From positions 2,480,001 through 2,544,000 of the forward strand of contig NC_134297.1 in NCBI RefSeq assembly GCF_949628215.1: DNA of 64,000 nucleotides, read 5' to 3'. Every line of letters starts with the position of its first letter. Position 1 is the first letter of the stretch. Positions 1 through 28,885 of this stretch are shown here, piece after piece. The translations under genes were made by a program, and so were the position numbers. The notes beneath the pieces were generated by a model that saw nothing but the letters and a program-made list of their open reading frames with translations, was not told the DNA's origin and searched no databases. The DNA comes from Phalacrocorax aristotelis. Taxonomy: Eukaryota > Chordata > Aves > Suliformes > Phalacrocoracidae.

Positions 1-3000
1 GACATCACTCATCTGCTTCAAGCTTAGTAAGGAACAAATAATCCCATACTAGGGGACACATTATATTTCTAGTCTTACGCACGCCTATTAACAGAAGCAG
101 CAATAATCATTTAGAATTTCAGCTCAGGAAACCTACATTAACCGTTAGAAAGAGTATTTATAATTAAAAACCCCTCAGATCCTGAATAGCTCTGTCTAGG
201 AAGGTTACTGAATCTCTCTAGGGACATTTCCTAGAATGGTGCAGCTGATCCTGCGCTAAGGCTGGGACATACAAGAGAGCTGCTGAAGCACATTCCAGCT
301 TAGCTTTCTGCATCTCTGCTCGAAACATGCATGAAACTGTCCAGGACAAACTACTAGGTAAAACCAATCTTACAGATACAATTAAATACTAATACTCTAA
401 GAAGTCAGAGATGTCTGAATGCCTCATTCATGTTGGAAGCATTTCCAGAGATACTTCAAGTTTATTCGTTGCTTAAACAGGCACAAGATGCTGAGAAGTT
501 GACATAAGCATAGGGGTTTATACTATCAAACATGTCTCCTTAAGGCTTAGTATTTATGCTGAAATACTCTAAAACTTGTAAGACTGTCTTCTATATCAGC
601 TGAGCCATGATACTGCAATATTGTGATGGATTAGTCATAAAGGGAATCTTGTTCTCAGCAACATTTCATTTGAGGACAGAAGAACAATACTTCAGCTTCC
701 CTAACGAGTAGAACAAAATCCAGAACAGAATTTAGGGCACTTTGGATCAAAGTGGATCACAGTTTTGGACAAACTGTGCATCAGTTACTCTATGTTTCCA
801 AGAGAAAACTCAGGAAAGTGCCAATAAAACTGTAACAGCACTGTTACTTTTCCATTTGCACAACCATATCACACTCTGCATGACTAGTTACTGTACATAT
901 TTAATATAGTAGTGTTTTTATATCTAGCTGCTGTTTTGTGTAAGAAATGTCTTTCCAAATATTCACCAGTCTCTCTGCAAGTTCACTGCTTTGCTATTCC
1001 AAAATGAGATTCACTTTGAGATCTGCTTCTCAGGGAGCTTTGGTTGTTTGTGTGTAGAAGATGAAACCCACTACACTGCCTGGGCTGATATATTTTCCCA
1101 TACAACCATTGGGCAGTCTGTGAATACACAAAAGCCTGTAGCAAAAGCAGGCTTTATCCCAAGGTACTCTGTGGGACAAGGGAGGCAGAGCATAAACAGG
1201 ACTGACTCAAGGTGCTTATTTTGCATTTCTGTGCATTACTATCATCCCATGAAGTAGTTTTTTTTAAATGCAGTAGTGAGTGCCCTGGCTGACATCTGGC
1301 AAGAGTAAGAAATAAACATTGTTTCCATTGTGAACACTGTGGAAAAAAATCTCAGAATAATCTTATGGTACTTCACAATAAAGCAGAGATGTCTGTGTAA
1401 GAGAAGGAATATTAGCACAATAGGTTCTCTAAAAGGCAGCAAGGTCCTCGCAACCTACTGTCCAACTGCAAAACAGACGGAAGGTTGTAAGGACACCTAA
1501 ACAGTCAGGAAAGTCAACTATGACATGTCAGATAGTAGAGTGAGTATGCAAATGCAGTCAAGCTGTTCTTCCCAGGCACCATGTCCACCCGTTTAAATAT
1601 TTGCCTCTTAACTATTCCATAGTCTTTTTCTCTTTCACATTTCTTGCATGAAGTAGGAAAAGGAAGTACCAGAAAACTACATACATAGAGTCACCCTGTC
1701 ATGTGTCAAATGCTGTACTGAAGCTCTAGATGAGGAAGTTCTGCTATTACCGCTTGTTTGGTAGTTTCATGCTAAAACCCAGCAGGAGGCCACATGAGGA
1801 AACTGAAGGACACAACTGCTCCTAAACTTCGGCCAAAAGCAGCACATTCCTTCAAATAGTTACAGTTGTTAAGCTAGACATAAATCACACAAGCTAGTAG
1901 TTTGGTCATGTTTATTGCTTTTTAAAATGCGCATGTAGTATGTGAGACAGCAAGAGGGGATAGAAACAACCATAACCGAAAGCTTGAACATTCCCTTTCC
2001 CCTTGCTAAACAATGACATTGTTTTTTAGGCTTAATAGTTAGCTTCCCCCACTGCAGCCTGGATTCTTGCAATATAAACAAACCATTACTGATGAGAAGC
2101 TAGAGAATTAGTCCTTCAGAACAGGTTAACTGTAGTTAGTTTAGCGAACAGGTAATCTGCATCTCAGCTGTTATAGAGCCTTCAGGTGAGATGCTAAAGA
2201 AGGTTACAAGATGGTGGCTGTAAAGATACTACACAGCAGAAACAGGTAGTTAAAAACTTCATAGATCTGTAAAGTATGAAGCACAAGGAAACCTTTTTAA
2301 TTAAAATTTATTAAGTCTGAAGACCTTTTTAAAAAACAAATCTAAAACTGTAACAGCATTTGAGCGTCTAGGCTAAACGCATTATTTACTGCAATGACAT
2401 TAACTGGAAAAAGGCAAATTCAAAACTGCTGTTGAGTATAGAAAATTTCACCGAAGCTATAAAGACAGTGAAGAATGTTAGCACAGGGGCTGAAAATAAT
2501 CCTGTCCATGGACTACCAGTCAGCACTATGACATGATGGTTAAGCTGAGCTGAAAAGACTCAGTGAGGTTTAATACCAGGTTGCCGACAGTGAACTTAAA
2601 AACCAGACGTGGTATTAAGAGAACATTTACCATTACCAACTACTGACACTGTATCTTGAAGGGCATGCTATGTTCTTTAAAGTATCTTATTCAAGAAGAG
2701 GATAGAAAAGGGACTTCGATCAACTCTCACTAATTCTGTACATCACTGAGTAGTAAAGTTACTCAGAAGTGCAATCACAAAGGCTAACTTCAACCTAGGG
2801 AGTCTAATCTCTCTCTCAGCTCCTCCTGTACTCAGAGAAGAAAAGGAGGCTCCTCTGGAGGGTGAGTCAAAGCTCTGAACCAGCCCCTTGAGAGGCCGCT
2901 CACTCCTCATCGATTACGGAGGGAACGTACAAGAGGAGCAGCCCCAATAGACTGAAGTTTGTCTTTCTTATTATAATTCCACCCACTAGCTTTCAAGTAA

Positions 3001-6000
3001 CCATTTAAATAAGTTGCTCTTGCCACAAACCTAGTGTGTGTGTTTGGTTTCTGCTTGAGTTGTTTGTTAAGCCCCCTTCAAGTGCAAAGTTTAATCAAAG
3101 AACAAAACAGAGCACAATACTGAAATACCATCAGACTGGTTAAAGAAATAGCAGGTTCCACATGCTTCTAACCATCTTGCTTTACAAGAGAAAAGAACGT
3201 AATATCCCACAAAAAGCAGGATCATGCATGGCAAAGTGTTAGAAACCTTGAAGGCAGTGGGGTACCAGACTGTTTGGAAACTTATGTCATAAAAGGGAGA
3301 CTTTATTTCATGCATTGTTAGACTTGACATGGCATATTCAGTACACCCAAAAAAAGATCAGGACAGGAAGGAGGAAAAGCTCATATAGTTTGAGTCATCT
3401 TTTTTTTTTTTTTTTTAAATACTACACTGCTTTTTTCTACTTTCCAGTTACATCGAAGTTGCCCTGGACATGGTAACCTGCTTATGACACAAGCAGTCCA
3501 ATGATAAGGAATTGGGGGAGGCGGGGGGGCAGCATAACCCAGCCAACAATAAGGGACTTCAAACATTTGAGTTCTGTTTCCATGAAATCCATCCCCCCCA
3601 CCCCTCAGTGTGAAAAATAAAGATCAGCCAGGCACCACCTCTCCGGCACTCCAATCACCAGGGCCCTCTACATGCTGAACTCTATTCCTTTGCCCTCTGA
3701 GTTCATTCTGCCTGGTGATGTTGACTGACAGTTTCACAGAGGCTTTCTCAGCAACCCCAATTCTGTTACTGCAACTAAAATGCATGTGAAAACTCTCATT
3801 AAATTAGCTTTTATTAAGGAAGGTCTGTTACTTTAACACCTCAATCCAATTCCAAAACAAACAAACCAACAGTACCTTCTATGTATGAAATACTCCAGCT
3901 AGGAAGATTTGACAGATTGGTAGGGGTTGGAAGGGACCTCTGGAGATCATCTCATCCAACCCCCCTGCTTAAGCAGGCACACAGGACCATGTCCAGGCAG
4001 GTTTTGAATATTTCCAGAGGAAGAGACTCCACAGCCTCTCTGCGCAGCCTGTGCCACTGCTCTGGCACCCTGAAAGTGAAGAATTGTTTCCTCATATGCA
4101 GGTGGAACTTCCTCTGTTCCAACTTGTGCCCATTGCCCCTTGTCCTGTCGTTGGGCACCACTGAAAAGAGTCTGGCCCCATCCTCTTGACACCTGCCCTT
4201 TAGCTATTTATAAGCATTGATAAGTTCCCCCCTCAGTCCCCTCTTCTCCAGGCTGAACAAACCCAGGTGTTTCAGCCTTTCCTCATTAAGGAAAGCACTC
4301 TGCTGGATTTGCTCAAGCAGTTCCATGTCCTTCTTAAACTGGGGAGCCCAGAACTGGACTCTCTCCAGATGTGGCCTCACTAGGGCAGAGTAGAGCAGGA
4401 GGATAACATCTCTCAACCTACTGGCCACACTCCTTTTAATGCCCCCCAGAAAGGTGAAGATTTCCTTAACCTTTCACAATATTTCTGCTCCTCTGCTATT
4501 GTTCTATTCCTTTCTTCTGTTACTCTACTAGGACATGCTAGATTCATTCATGGAAAATAAACCCATTGTCCTGGGTACCATTCAAACTTAAAACAAAATT
4601 GTTACTACATATTGCTGGACAGTGAGCATTTGCTCTTCACCCGGCACCTAGAGTTGTAGTGTACTTTCTGGCTGAGAACCTGCAAAAAAAACACAGAAGA
4701 GACTTTTCCCTCCCTCTGAAATTCTAACACATTTCTGCCGTTACCTCATTTCTGCTTCCTCCTCCAGAAACATATACAAGTGACAAATACATATAACAGC
4801 AGAGTATCCCATCCTTAATTACAAAACCCACTGAGAAATCATTCCAATAAATCAAGAAATAATTAATTTAGAAAAAAACCTGTACAGAAATACTAAGTCT
4901 AATAATGGACCCTGAAAGATTCCTTAATTATTTTAATGAGAAAACAAGGTCTAAGAGAATTAGCTAAACTGTGTCTGAAATTAAAGGATCTGCAAACAGG
5001 GAAAGTCTCAGAGCCCAAAAGGCTTTGCTTCTTCAGAATGAGCTAAGAGTTTAAGTCAAAGTTTTACAGGAAATTATACACATTAAAGCCAAGACAAAAA
5101 AGAGTCACCATCTGAGTTACTTCTAGAATCTTTAGCCATGCTGATTAAAGTTTTATATTTTTTTGCCTTCTGTTAATTTGTTTTTCTTTATGACCACCTC
5201 ACTTTCTCACATAAAGCAGCAGCAAAAAAGCCCTCCTGGTCATGTAAATGCAACTTAATAGTTATAGAATCTTGACCGAGTATTGAGAGTGTTTCACATA
5301 TGAAACCTTAGAACTACACAAAATACCCTAACTTAACCTGATGTACGTACAAAGGTAATTTTTAGATAGATTTTTGGCTTATGCTAATCACTTATGCAAG
5401 TCTGCATACCAATCTTGCAAGATAAACAGCCTCCAATGTTGTCGTTCCCAAGGCAAGTCATAAGATGAATGGAAAGATTTTGGGGCGGGGGGTGTGTGGT
5501 AACCAGACTGGTAGGCCAGCATGCAACTCATGGCTGGGCTTCAAGATTAGCACTGGTTTGTGAACAGCAGCTTAGAAGGTGAGAAAAACAGAATCCCCTT
5601 TCTTATTCAGTGTTTCCAGATGGTAATCAGTGTAAAGCAAATCATGCTGTTCCTTCAGAGAAAAGCAGAGCACAAAGAACAAATCAAAACAACCAAACCC
5701 ACATTTCTGAGAAACACACAAAACATTCAAAGATTCCCAGACCCCAAAACAGACCTATGCTAACATGCTGTATATAGAAATGGGGGTAACAGTCTCAGCC
5801 CTATTAGAACATTTTCTTGCTATCCTGCAGGTTGCCAGCCATTTCGAACAAGTTTCTGAATACCAAGCTTGTGCTTGGTCAGAAGAACAGAGGCTCACCC
5901 AAATTTGTTGTCACGTGTACAGGAGCTGAAAAAAGCATTTTTACTTAGATCACTAACGTGTGTTTTGAAGTTAAAGGCACTAACACAGATCAAGATGAAA

Positions 6001-7440
6001 TATATTTAACTACTTTGTGTCACATTTCGTATGTTTCTTCTTTGTGGCCTAAAAAGGAGCACTGCTGTATATAGCTAGTTCTGGGAAAAAATTCAGCCTG
6101 TCCCTCTTTGAGGGAACTTTGCTTGCTACCCTGGCCTCAATAGCTTAAAAAAACCTCAAACAATAACTTGGGACATGTATGCACAGTACAATAATGGAAG
6201 ACAAATATGCCCTAGAGAGAACCAATAATGGCATAACAGATGCCATAAGCTTGACTGTTCAGAGGTATGACGGTTGTTCAAGCTACACTGAAGGAGAACT
6301 CAAAGGCTACAATCTGGCTGCCGTAACCACGTCTGTTACTTGTATTTAGAAGATTTTTTTTTTTGTGCCTGTTACCACAGTCAAGAAGGGAGAGTGAGTA
6401 CAGGGATCACCTTCATACTAGAACACAAGCCTCAGGAGCGTGGAATCATTTTTACTATTCACTCCATAGTCTTTGGGAAGAGTAAAAGCTGATGCACAGC
6501 CACTTCACAAATTCCCTTTTACCTAATCAGTAGCAGATAATTTTAGAATTTAGTAAGCTTCCTCTATTCTTCTGGTCCTTCAAAATACTGAAGGATTCTC
6601 TACTGTTCTGCACTTTGAGTGATCATGTACACTAAGAGAAGGCTGAGCAAGTGTGACGTGTTATCTGCTCAGAATATTTATATACTACAATTATCCTGCA
6701 CTGAGTTCAGTAACAACTTTTTCCAAAGAAATAGAATGAGATCTCTATTGCAGTCCAAGCTGAGCACTGCAAAACAAAGAAGTTGCATCATGAAGTATTA
6801 AAACTGAAAAAAAAAAAAATTTTATGTTTCACACAAATCTAACACTGAAGGCCTGCCTGAGTAATGAGTTTGGGCCAGAGAACAACAATGAATGTGAATT
6901 TAACCATGCAGGTCAACACAGAGAATGTAAAATTTTTTATTATGAGTGTTACTCCAAGTCACCCTGACACCCTCTCCTGCCCACCGTGTTCTTCCTGAAA
7001 ACATAACAAAAAATCATGTCTGGTAAATCAGTACACAACTGCACAAGAAACAGTCTTCAGTTTACCTGAAATACTGTTTTGGCCACTGTTCATTATCAGG
7101 TTGAACGTTTAAATGTAGCTTTTCATCTCAACGCTGAAAACATGGTAATTCTGTCAGCTGAGATGAGAGTTTATCCTGCATGGTTCTGTTTAACAAGCTA
7201 TGTCTTCTGCTAAAGGAACATCAGTCATTTTTAGCTTTTTTTCTTATGCTAATGTACACTATAACAGTTTTCCCTGAAGTTTTTAGTTCTAAAATGAGAA
7301 ACACTGACAGTTATCACACATTTCTTGACAAATAAAGTGACATACTACAGTAAAAGGGATCCTTGGGCAAGATGAGTACAATTGACAACCTTAAGAAGTT
7401 AACACTGAAATGTTGAACATGAAAACATTCTCTTACTTAC
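1..7440 (-). other. SIK2 intron 3 (partial)
   Basis: AT-rich intronic DNA without a supportable exon. It holds one CR1 fragment (3896-4460), an oligo-T tract near 3402-3418 and a 13-bp A tract near 6808. Short open frames here lack splice context or recognisable domains. I see nothing else in it. Confidence 0.7.
3896..4460 (-). mobile_element. CR1 LINE fragment (3' end, minus orientation)
   Basis: Typical CR1 3' end. The plus strand starts with GGTTGGAAGGGACCTCTGGA, the reverse complement of the CR1 3' UTR. The minus strand encodes the C-terminal reverse-transcriptase tail: [19 protein letters not shown], then [20 protein letters not shown]. It is 5'-truncated, as most CR1 copies are, and lies in SIK2 intron 3. 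Confidence 0.9.
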
Positions 7441-21803
<14,363 letters not shown>

Positions 21804-22382
21804 GCTGGGCGCGGGGGGCGGCGGCGGCGGCGGCGCGGGTCTGTCGGCGGCGCCCCGGAGCCGCGCCGCCCCGCCCCCTCCGCCCTCCTCCACCAACCGC
21901 GCGTCACAGCGCGCGTCAGCGGGGGCGGGGCCTCGCCATGGCAACCGCGGCAACCGCGGCCACCGCGGCGGCGGGCTCCCTCCTCTCCCCTCCCTCCTGG
22001 CGCTGCCCTAGGCCGCCGCGTCCCTGCGGGGATCTCCTACCCCGCTGGGGCCGGGGGAAGCTCCCCCTCCTGCTCACAGCTCTGTCGCCCCTCGGAGAGC
22101 GGAGAGGGGGGCGAGGGACTCTACTGGGAGCGCCTCGTCAGCAGGACGAGGAGAAACAACGGGTTTTGCCCCAGGTGTCTCTCCAACCCTGACTCGGGGT
22201 CTGCGTGGCCCCGAGGGTGCTGTAAGAGCTTGGGCTGCTGCACCTGGGGCAGAGACTCTGTGGGGACTCTACATAATGTCCTGACAGAAATACCCTCCCT
22301 GGCAGCGAGCAGCGTTTGCAGGGGGCCAAGTTACTCTGGATCAGAAAGATGCCTTTTCTGAGTACATCAGCTTCCCAAAAGC

Positions 22383-22925
22383 CTGATCAGCATTATGCAA
22401 CACTCACCTCAAGTACTCTGTGCAGTTCTGGGCCCCACAATTTAAGAAGGATGTTACAGTGCTTGGATACATCCAGAGGAGGGCAACAAAGCTGGTGAAA
22501 GGTCTGGAAGGCACATCTTGTGAGGAGCAGCTGAGGACTTTGGGTTTGTCTAATTTGAAGAACAGGAGGCTGAAGGGCGACCCCATGGCTCTCCACAGCT
22601 TCCAGAGGAGGGGACATGGAGAGGGAGGTGCTGATCTCTTCTCCCTGGATCCAGCGATAGGACACGTGGGAACGGCTCAAAGGTGCGTCAGGGGAGGTTC
22701 AGACTTGACCTGGGGAAGCTTTTCTTTATAAAGAAGGTGGTCAAGCACTGGAACGGGCTTCCTATAAAGGTGGTTAATGTCCCAGGCCTGTCAGTGTTTA
22801 AGAGGCATTTGGGCAATGCCCTGAATAACATGCTTTAACTTTTGGTCAGCCCTGCAGTGGTCAGGCAGCTGGACTAGATGATAGTTGTAGGTCCCTTCCA
22901 ACAGAACTATTCTATTCTATTCATT
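22383..22925 (+). mobile_element. CR1 LINE fragment near the SIK2 promoter
   Basis: Plus-oriented CR1 3' portion with CAGTTCTGGGCCCCACAATT, then the frame [20 protein letters not shown] and a diverged 3' UTR. It ends in GGTCCCTTCCAACAGAACTA followed by a short ATTCT-type tail (TATTCTATTCTATTC), the usual CR1 3' signature. It sits about 0.6 kb upstream of the SIK2 ATG, just outside the CpG island, in the opposite orientation to SIK2. Confidence 0.92.
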
Positions 22926-25900
22926 TATTCCCTACACATCTGGAAAGACATATCTGGAAGCTTTATTAAGCCCTTTGACATAAAATGGTTAGAAGCCCTG
23001 CAGAGTGACAGTGTAAGTGCAAAAAAAATATAAGGCCTTTTATGCTAAATTTCCTTTTCAGTACTAGTCTGCTTTATGTTTGTACATACACATTAGCTTG
23101 CTTTCATTTTAAAAATACCGTGCTCATTTCAGGTCTGCAGCAATCCTTCCTCCCCCAATTCATGTCTATGCCCCTCTGATTGCTAGCTCTCCCTTGACCC
23201 ATCTCTGGCTGGAGGACTGGTACCTTCTGACATTTGAATACCAGGCATCAAACCTGGAGGCTTTGCTCAGTCCACTGACTAAAAAAGGCATGTCCAAAAT
23301 CTGATGGTACAAGAGCACACATGTCTGTGTCAGCTGCACGTTCAGCAACAGTCACAGACCTTTTATAAACAGAGTGCAGTGGGCACAAACACAGCTCAGA
23401 ACAGAGTGCTGCCTCCAAAAGTGAGTGGAAGTATGCAAGAAGCAAACTTCTGTCTCTTGCTTTCCCTTTGTGTATGTCTTACATGTAAAGCTGCCTCATA
23501 CTTATGGAAAGTTGGTTAAATTTGTTGTGTGTGAAACAGCAATGACTGTTCTGCAAAGGGAACTGTGAAAACTTAATGCTTGTCCTTCACTGCGCTTGCA
23601 GTTCATGAGACTCCTCTGAGGAGTGACATTTTGAGATTACACTGCTGACTTAGACTGCTATGGATAATAACTCTGCTGTTACTGTTCTATTTATCCCCTT
23701 AAGAACTTCTGGCAATGACTAACTGATGGCTTGAGTTAGTCAGACATCCACCATCCACATTTTAAATGATTGATAGGTTCATGAGCAAGCATAGCATAAT
23801 CTTACTTGAAGAGAAAATGGTGTCATCCTATAAGATGCTTCATTTTTTTCTGAAATCCGAAACACTGACCAAACAATATTTCTAGCATGATGCAAGCTTG
23901 GCGTGTTAAAAGTACCTTTTTCTACATTGTGCAAAATATTGCCTAATATTCATTCTGAGTCACTTTATTATAAATTATTTTTTGTAGTAAAATATTTATT
24001 TCCTTCCTGCCCACTTTCATCCATGCAAAATCTCACCAGACTGGTGCAAAATCAATTATTAAGTCAAATTTTGTGTTTGCAATAGAGAACTTTTGCAGAA
24101 ACATTCTTGTCGGGCACACCACAATGCCATTTTTGGCCTGAAAGTTCAGGTCACAAAAACATTTCTTAGTAACACAGCCATAGGAACTGAAGTCACAAAA
24201 CGTTCTTTGTACAGCAGCCTTTAACGGCCATTGATGGCTTTCGCTATGCTTCAAAGAAACTAATGCAAGTGCTTCTCACAAACACTGGTAACAGAGGAGC
24301 TCTTCCAGGCCATTTTCAACAACCTGAATGACACAAACTGTAGAGCACACATGCCCTCTTGTGGTCAATATTCCTGTACATAATACTACCGCTGTGATGC
24401 TCTGCTAAACTGAGATGTCAAAGAAAAGAAATTATAAAATTATCTTGCCTTCTAATGACTTCCAGAGATGCTGAGCACATGCAGCTGACTGCCTGAGTTC
24501 AATAAGCCAGCACCTCAAACGACCAGGGCACACAGTTGCCAGATTATGGCTTTACATGTTTACACACCTAAGCTCCAACATCTGGCTTGAGCTTTTTCCT
24601 CTCATTTCCTGTTTTTCAATGCCTAAAAGATGCTTAGTGCCTGCCAAAAACACCCCACCAAAACCCAGAAGAAACCAAGGTTACAAGAGTAAAAGTGGAT
24701 AGACGCACAATTGCTTGATAAAAGAACGCTAATTACTGCATTAGAAACCCTGGACATTGCAAGCACCCAGCAATGAGTGTGCCTCTATACCAGGATTTTG
24801 CTTTTCAGGAGAAATGGTTGCTAACTGGTGTCATTTTCAAAACAGGTAGTAGTGTTTTTTTGGTTGGTTTGTTTTTTTTTTTTAAAGAGATTACTTCTTT
24901 CAGGGCTTTGTCTCGCGCCACAATCTGGTGGAGAAACAGTATGAGGTTGGCAGACACTCTGTGATACTGCAGATATATGGAGGACAGAGCCACTGTGCAC
25001 ATCAACCTCACCTATAACATTCAGGAAGTGAGGGAAGCAGCTGTGGCAAATGATCAAAATATTTTCAGGTTTGCAATGGACAGCAATAGCACACAGATCC
25101 AGAAACGCCTTCCTCCATCTTTTCATTGGCAGAGCTCACTCATGGCTACCTCGTGCACTCATTTCTGTTGTTGTTTCAGTTCCACATAAAACACCTTCTG
25201 CCAAAGCCTTTGGCACATCTTTGTTTCCTGGTGACTTATGCAAATTGGTTTTGCTTCATTTTCCTATTTATTTATTTCCATGCAATCTTTTAGGGAACCC
25301 TGTCAAGAGCTAAATTCATCTCAGGTACTTCATAGACAGACTTATTGGGCAGCAAAATGTTGCTCTCCTGGAACCAGAAACACTCACCTGCAGCGCAATA
25401 GGTGAGCAGTATTTATGCCTCTGCTTGGTATGCTTTATTTGCTTGGACATTCTCCTTCCATTACCTGGTCTCTGATCAAAGGAAAAAACAAAGCAAAAAA
25501 AAAAATCACATGGATCCAAAATCTGGAGTTTAGCAAATCCCTAGAATAAAGCCAGAATAAACAGATCTAATTCTTTGAGATTTTAACAACGTCTTTTAAA
25601 GAGTTCTGGCTTCAATGAGCATTTCACAGCGTCAAGATTGCCTCAACCGGCACCTTTCCTTTCCAGCGGAAGACTGGCACTTCACTACCACATCACATTT
25701 CTGTCCATCACAGTGTACACAAGGTATACTAAACAAAGCAAATACTCTTAATGAAAACATCCAACCAGGGAAAGGAAATGAACAGAAATCTTTCCTTGCC
25801 ACAATACTTCAGGCTGTTAACAGGGTTGAGAGTTACATGGCAATCTTCAAGATTGCTGAAGACTCCACTAGGTAAATCTGAACTAAGGATTTGAGAAGTC

Positions 25901-28335
25901 TAGGCGGGGCTATAAAGTTTGAAAAATCTGGCTGTTTAAATCATAACCCTGAGGACTAACTTCAGTGACCAGTAGTTCTTATCTCAGTAGGTACTCCCGT
26001 GTTCAGAAGTCCTGTGCTGGACTGAGAGCTACGGACAAAAGCTTTGTTGAAAAGTTGATATAACTGCAACCAATACAGAATGGCAAAACTTGAGGTGTTG
26101 TGGGTTTTTTTCATACATAGACAGATAAATAAACAGGCATTTACTATTTTAATTTGGCTTGTGAAAAAGTCAAACACAATCTGACAGAATAAGTAAAAAA
26201 GATTACTTGCTATACAGAGGACCAGGTACCAGAACTCCTCAACCAAACCATATCTTTAATCAAATAAATTTTTGTACATGACTTAGTCTCGACATGCTTC
26301 AAAATTGCTGCACAGATCTGCTGGACAATATAACTAAAATTTTGTCATTTACAAGGCCTCATTACTGTAGTTTAAAAATCACTTAAGAGTCACTCATTTT
26401 TAGTTTCCAGGCACCCCTGGAAGCCTGTGAAACGCTGTTATTTCTGTTTTTCACGTGGGACTGAGACACTCGATATTTAAGATAAGACTGAGACAGAGTA
26501 CAGAGCTGAATTCAAATGGCCCCAGATACATGTTAATGTCCTAAATGCTTTCTTGTCTTCAGTGCAGATGTCCAGCTTCCCAACATTCAACCGTTCAACA
26601 TACTTGGTTCTCTGTGTGGCACTCCCACTTCTTTCTCAGTTCAATGGGATACAACCAAATAAAACTCCAGTTTTAAGGAACAGCTCCATTGCTGGAATAA
26701 TTGAAAACAGAGAAGCAAAATGTGCTGGTTTACTCAAAGCTGAACATGTTTGCCTTGAGAATATATAAACTAATGTATGGAACAGCTGAGATATCAGATC
26801 AGACAGGACAGATAAATCTTAATGGCCTACCTTCGCAGTGCTTTCTACTATACAGCTACAAATGTGCAAAGATCCTTGGCAAGAAGCTGTACAGCTCTGA
26901 ATGCAAACCTCAAAGCGTATTCATTCCTTCAGTATTAACAGCTGGAGGCCATACTGATGCTGTCATTGCTTCGTGGCCACTGACTTTGCCTTAGAATCTA
27001 CCATTTGCTGCAGAACTTGGGCTCCGGACTCTACATGTCCATGTAGCACCAATGTGTTCAGGTAAGGACACACACCTTTAAAAAGCAGAAAGTGCAAAAC
27101 AATGCCATGTTGTCGGTCTATAGCCTGAAGCAGCTGAGGAGCACGGGAATGGATGGTGCTTGTTCATTTCAGCAGGGTGAATCTTATATTTGTAAATTTA
27201 TTTTCAGTTTTGCAGATCTCAGTATTAACATCAAACATTTTACAGAAAGTAGTCCTTTATGGAACCAGATCATGTGCTTATTTGACAAATACAAATTCCG
27301 TTCCTATTCCTTTCCAAAAGCCTTAGCAACTGCAAGTACCTCCAACTTCCAGTAAACTTTTACAATGGAATTCAGCTAAAGCAAGCCCATATCCAGCAGC
27401 ACATGGGATTTTGCCCTGAGCATATTCAAGTCAATGTGAATCTCAGTTTTTATCCAAACTCCTGTTACACTTAGCTGCACTGACATATGCAACAGTGCAG
27501 AGACCTTGCCATGGCAGTTAGCTCCAACCTCCTATGAAGGTCAAGTACTTATAACTGTGAAACAAACATTGATCTGATCACATCTCATGAACAAAATATG
27601 TATCAGAAAGTCCTAGCAAAAACCAAGTTAATCACAATCCCAAGTTGTCAATACTGCTCCTGAGTCCCCTTTGCTGTTGCTTCTCAGCAAACATATACAG
27701 TGATGTTCTCTGTACTACATGGCATAGGAAATTACAAGCTCATATGGGAGATGCTGGAATGTGATCTATCTAATGCATGGAAGATGAAAACTTGGCCATA
27801 TGATTAATTCAAAATCAAAGACATCTAGTTATTTAAGCATCCATGCTGATAGGCAAATTCTGTACCTTATTGATTCCAAGTAAAGTTGTGTGGTATCCAA
27901 CTTGCTGTGGATAACTGTAGGTATCTCTTCACCAAACCACAGATAAGCAAGTACAGTTTAAAGAAAATGCTAGGCACTCAACTTGTCATTTAGTTGTCCT
28001 TCTGCATTCTCAGTGATAAATGACATTATCCTCCCTAGCAGAAAGACAGTGCTGTGAAAAAAGATGCACATGACCACCCTTCTCTCTTTTCCAATATAAA
28101 TTCCTTATTCTTGTGATGCAAGTCATCTCCTGAAGTGTGCTTCGAAGGGCCTTAAAACATACCTATACCAATGACCGAGTTAAATTCAGTTTATCTTGAA
28201 ATAGTTCATCACAGCTGTTTTTAACTTCCTACAGCAGAAATCTCATATGTATGTAGAACTGGTTAAAATAACCATATATTCTTTGTTCAATAAAGAGAAA
28301 TTACATTCAGTGCAACTCTTAGAATATCCTGTTAG
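22926..28335. other. Intergenic region between LAYN and SIK2
   Basis: About 5.4 kb of AT-rich DNA with scattered short open frames and a T-rich tract near 24,860-24,885. No exon with plausible splice sites and no domain was recognised. Confidence 0.65.
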
Positions 28336-28340
28336 CCTGC
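28336..28340. repeat. Target-site duplication, left copy (CCTGC)
   Basis: Directly precedes the LTR TG terminus. The identical copy follows the CA terminus at 28886-28890. A five-base duplication is usual for ERVL-class integrations. Confidence 0.85.
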
Positions 28341-28885
28341 TGTCCTGACTTTGGCTGGGAGAGAGTTAGTTTTCTTCCTAGTAGCTGGTATAGCGCTATG
28401 TTTTAGATTTAGTATGAGAATAACGTTGATAACACACTGATGTCTTAGTGCTTACACTAGTCAAGGAATTTTTCAGCTTCTCATGCTCTACCAGGTGCAC
28501 AAGCTGAGAGGGAGCATAGCCAGGACAACTGACCCAAGCTGGCCAAAGGGATATTCCATACCATATGGTGTTATGTTCAGTATATAAACCGGGGGGAGTT
28601 GGCCAGGAGGCAGCAATCACTGCTCAGGGACTGGCTGGGCACTGATCAGCAAGTGGTGAGCAGTTGCATCACTTGTTTTTCCTGGGTTTTGTTCTTTTTT
28701 CTTGTTTTCCTTCTCGCTACAATTTATTATTATAATTATTATTATCTTATTTAATTATTAAACTGCTCTTATCTCAACCCATGAGTTTTCTTACTCTTGA
28801 CCTTCCAATTCTCTCCCCCATCCCACTGGGGGTGAGATGAACAGCTGTGTGGTGCTTAGTTGCTGGCTGGAGTTAAACCACAACA
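28341..28885 (+). mobile_element. Solo LTR of an avian endogenous retrovirus
   Basis: 545-bp element beginning TGTCCTGAC and ending CCACAACA, so it has the TG...CA termini of an LTR. It is flanked on both sides by the identical 5-bp target-site duplication CCTGC (28336-28340 and 28886-28890). Inside are a TATA box (TATATAA, 28581-28587) and a possible ATTAAA poly(A) signal (28757-28762) in the expected order for a plus-oriented LTR. The sequence style matches the common avian ERVL-like LTRs (opening TTTGGCTGGGAGAGAGTTAG). No internal viral genes are present, so it is a recombination remnant. Confidence 0.9.

Noticed and set aside
3947-4428. Open frames on both strands around 4 kb
   Set aside because: They are parts of a CR1 retrotransposon. 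The minus-strand frame is a broken reverse-transcriptase tail and not a gene.
1-7440. Search for SIK2 exon 4 (catalytic loop) before the window edge
   Set aside because: No minus-strand segment encoding a DYLA or HRDLKAEN-like stretch with splice sites was found, so the exon is taken to lie outside the window.
21804-21953. Upstream in-frame ATG that would lengthen SIK2 by 50 residues
   Set aside because: The extension is low-complexity. The MVMA start has a strong Kozak context and matches the family start.
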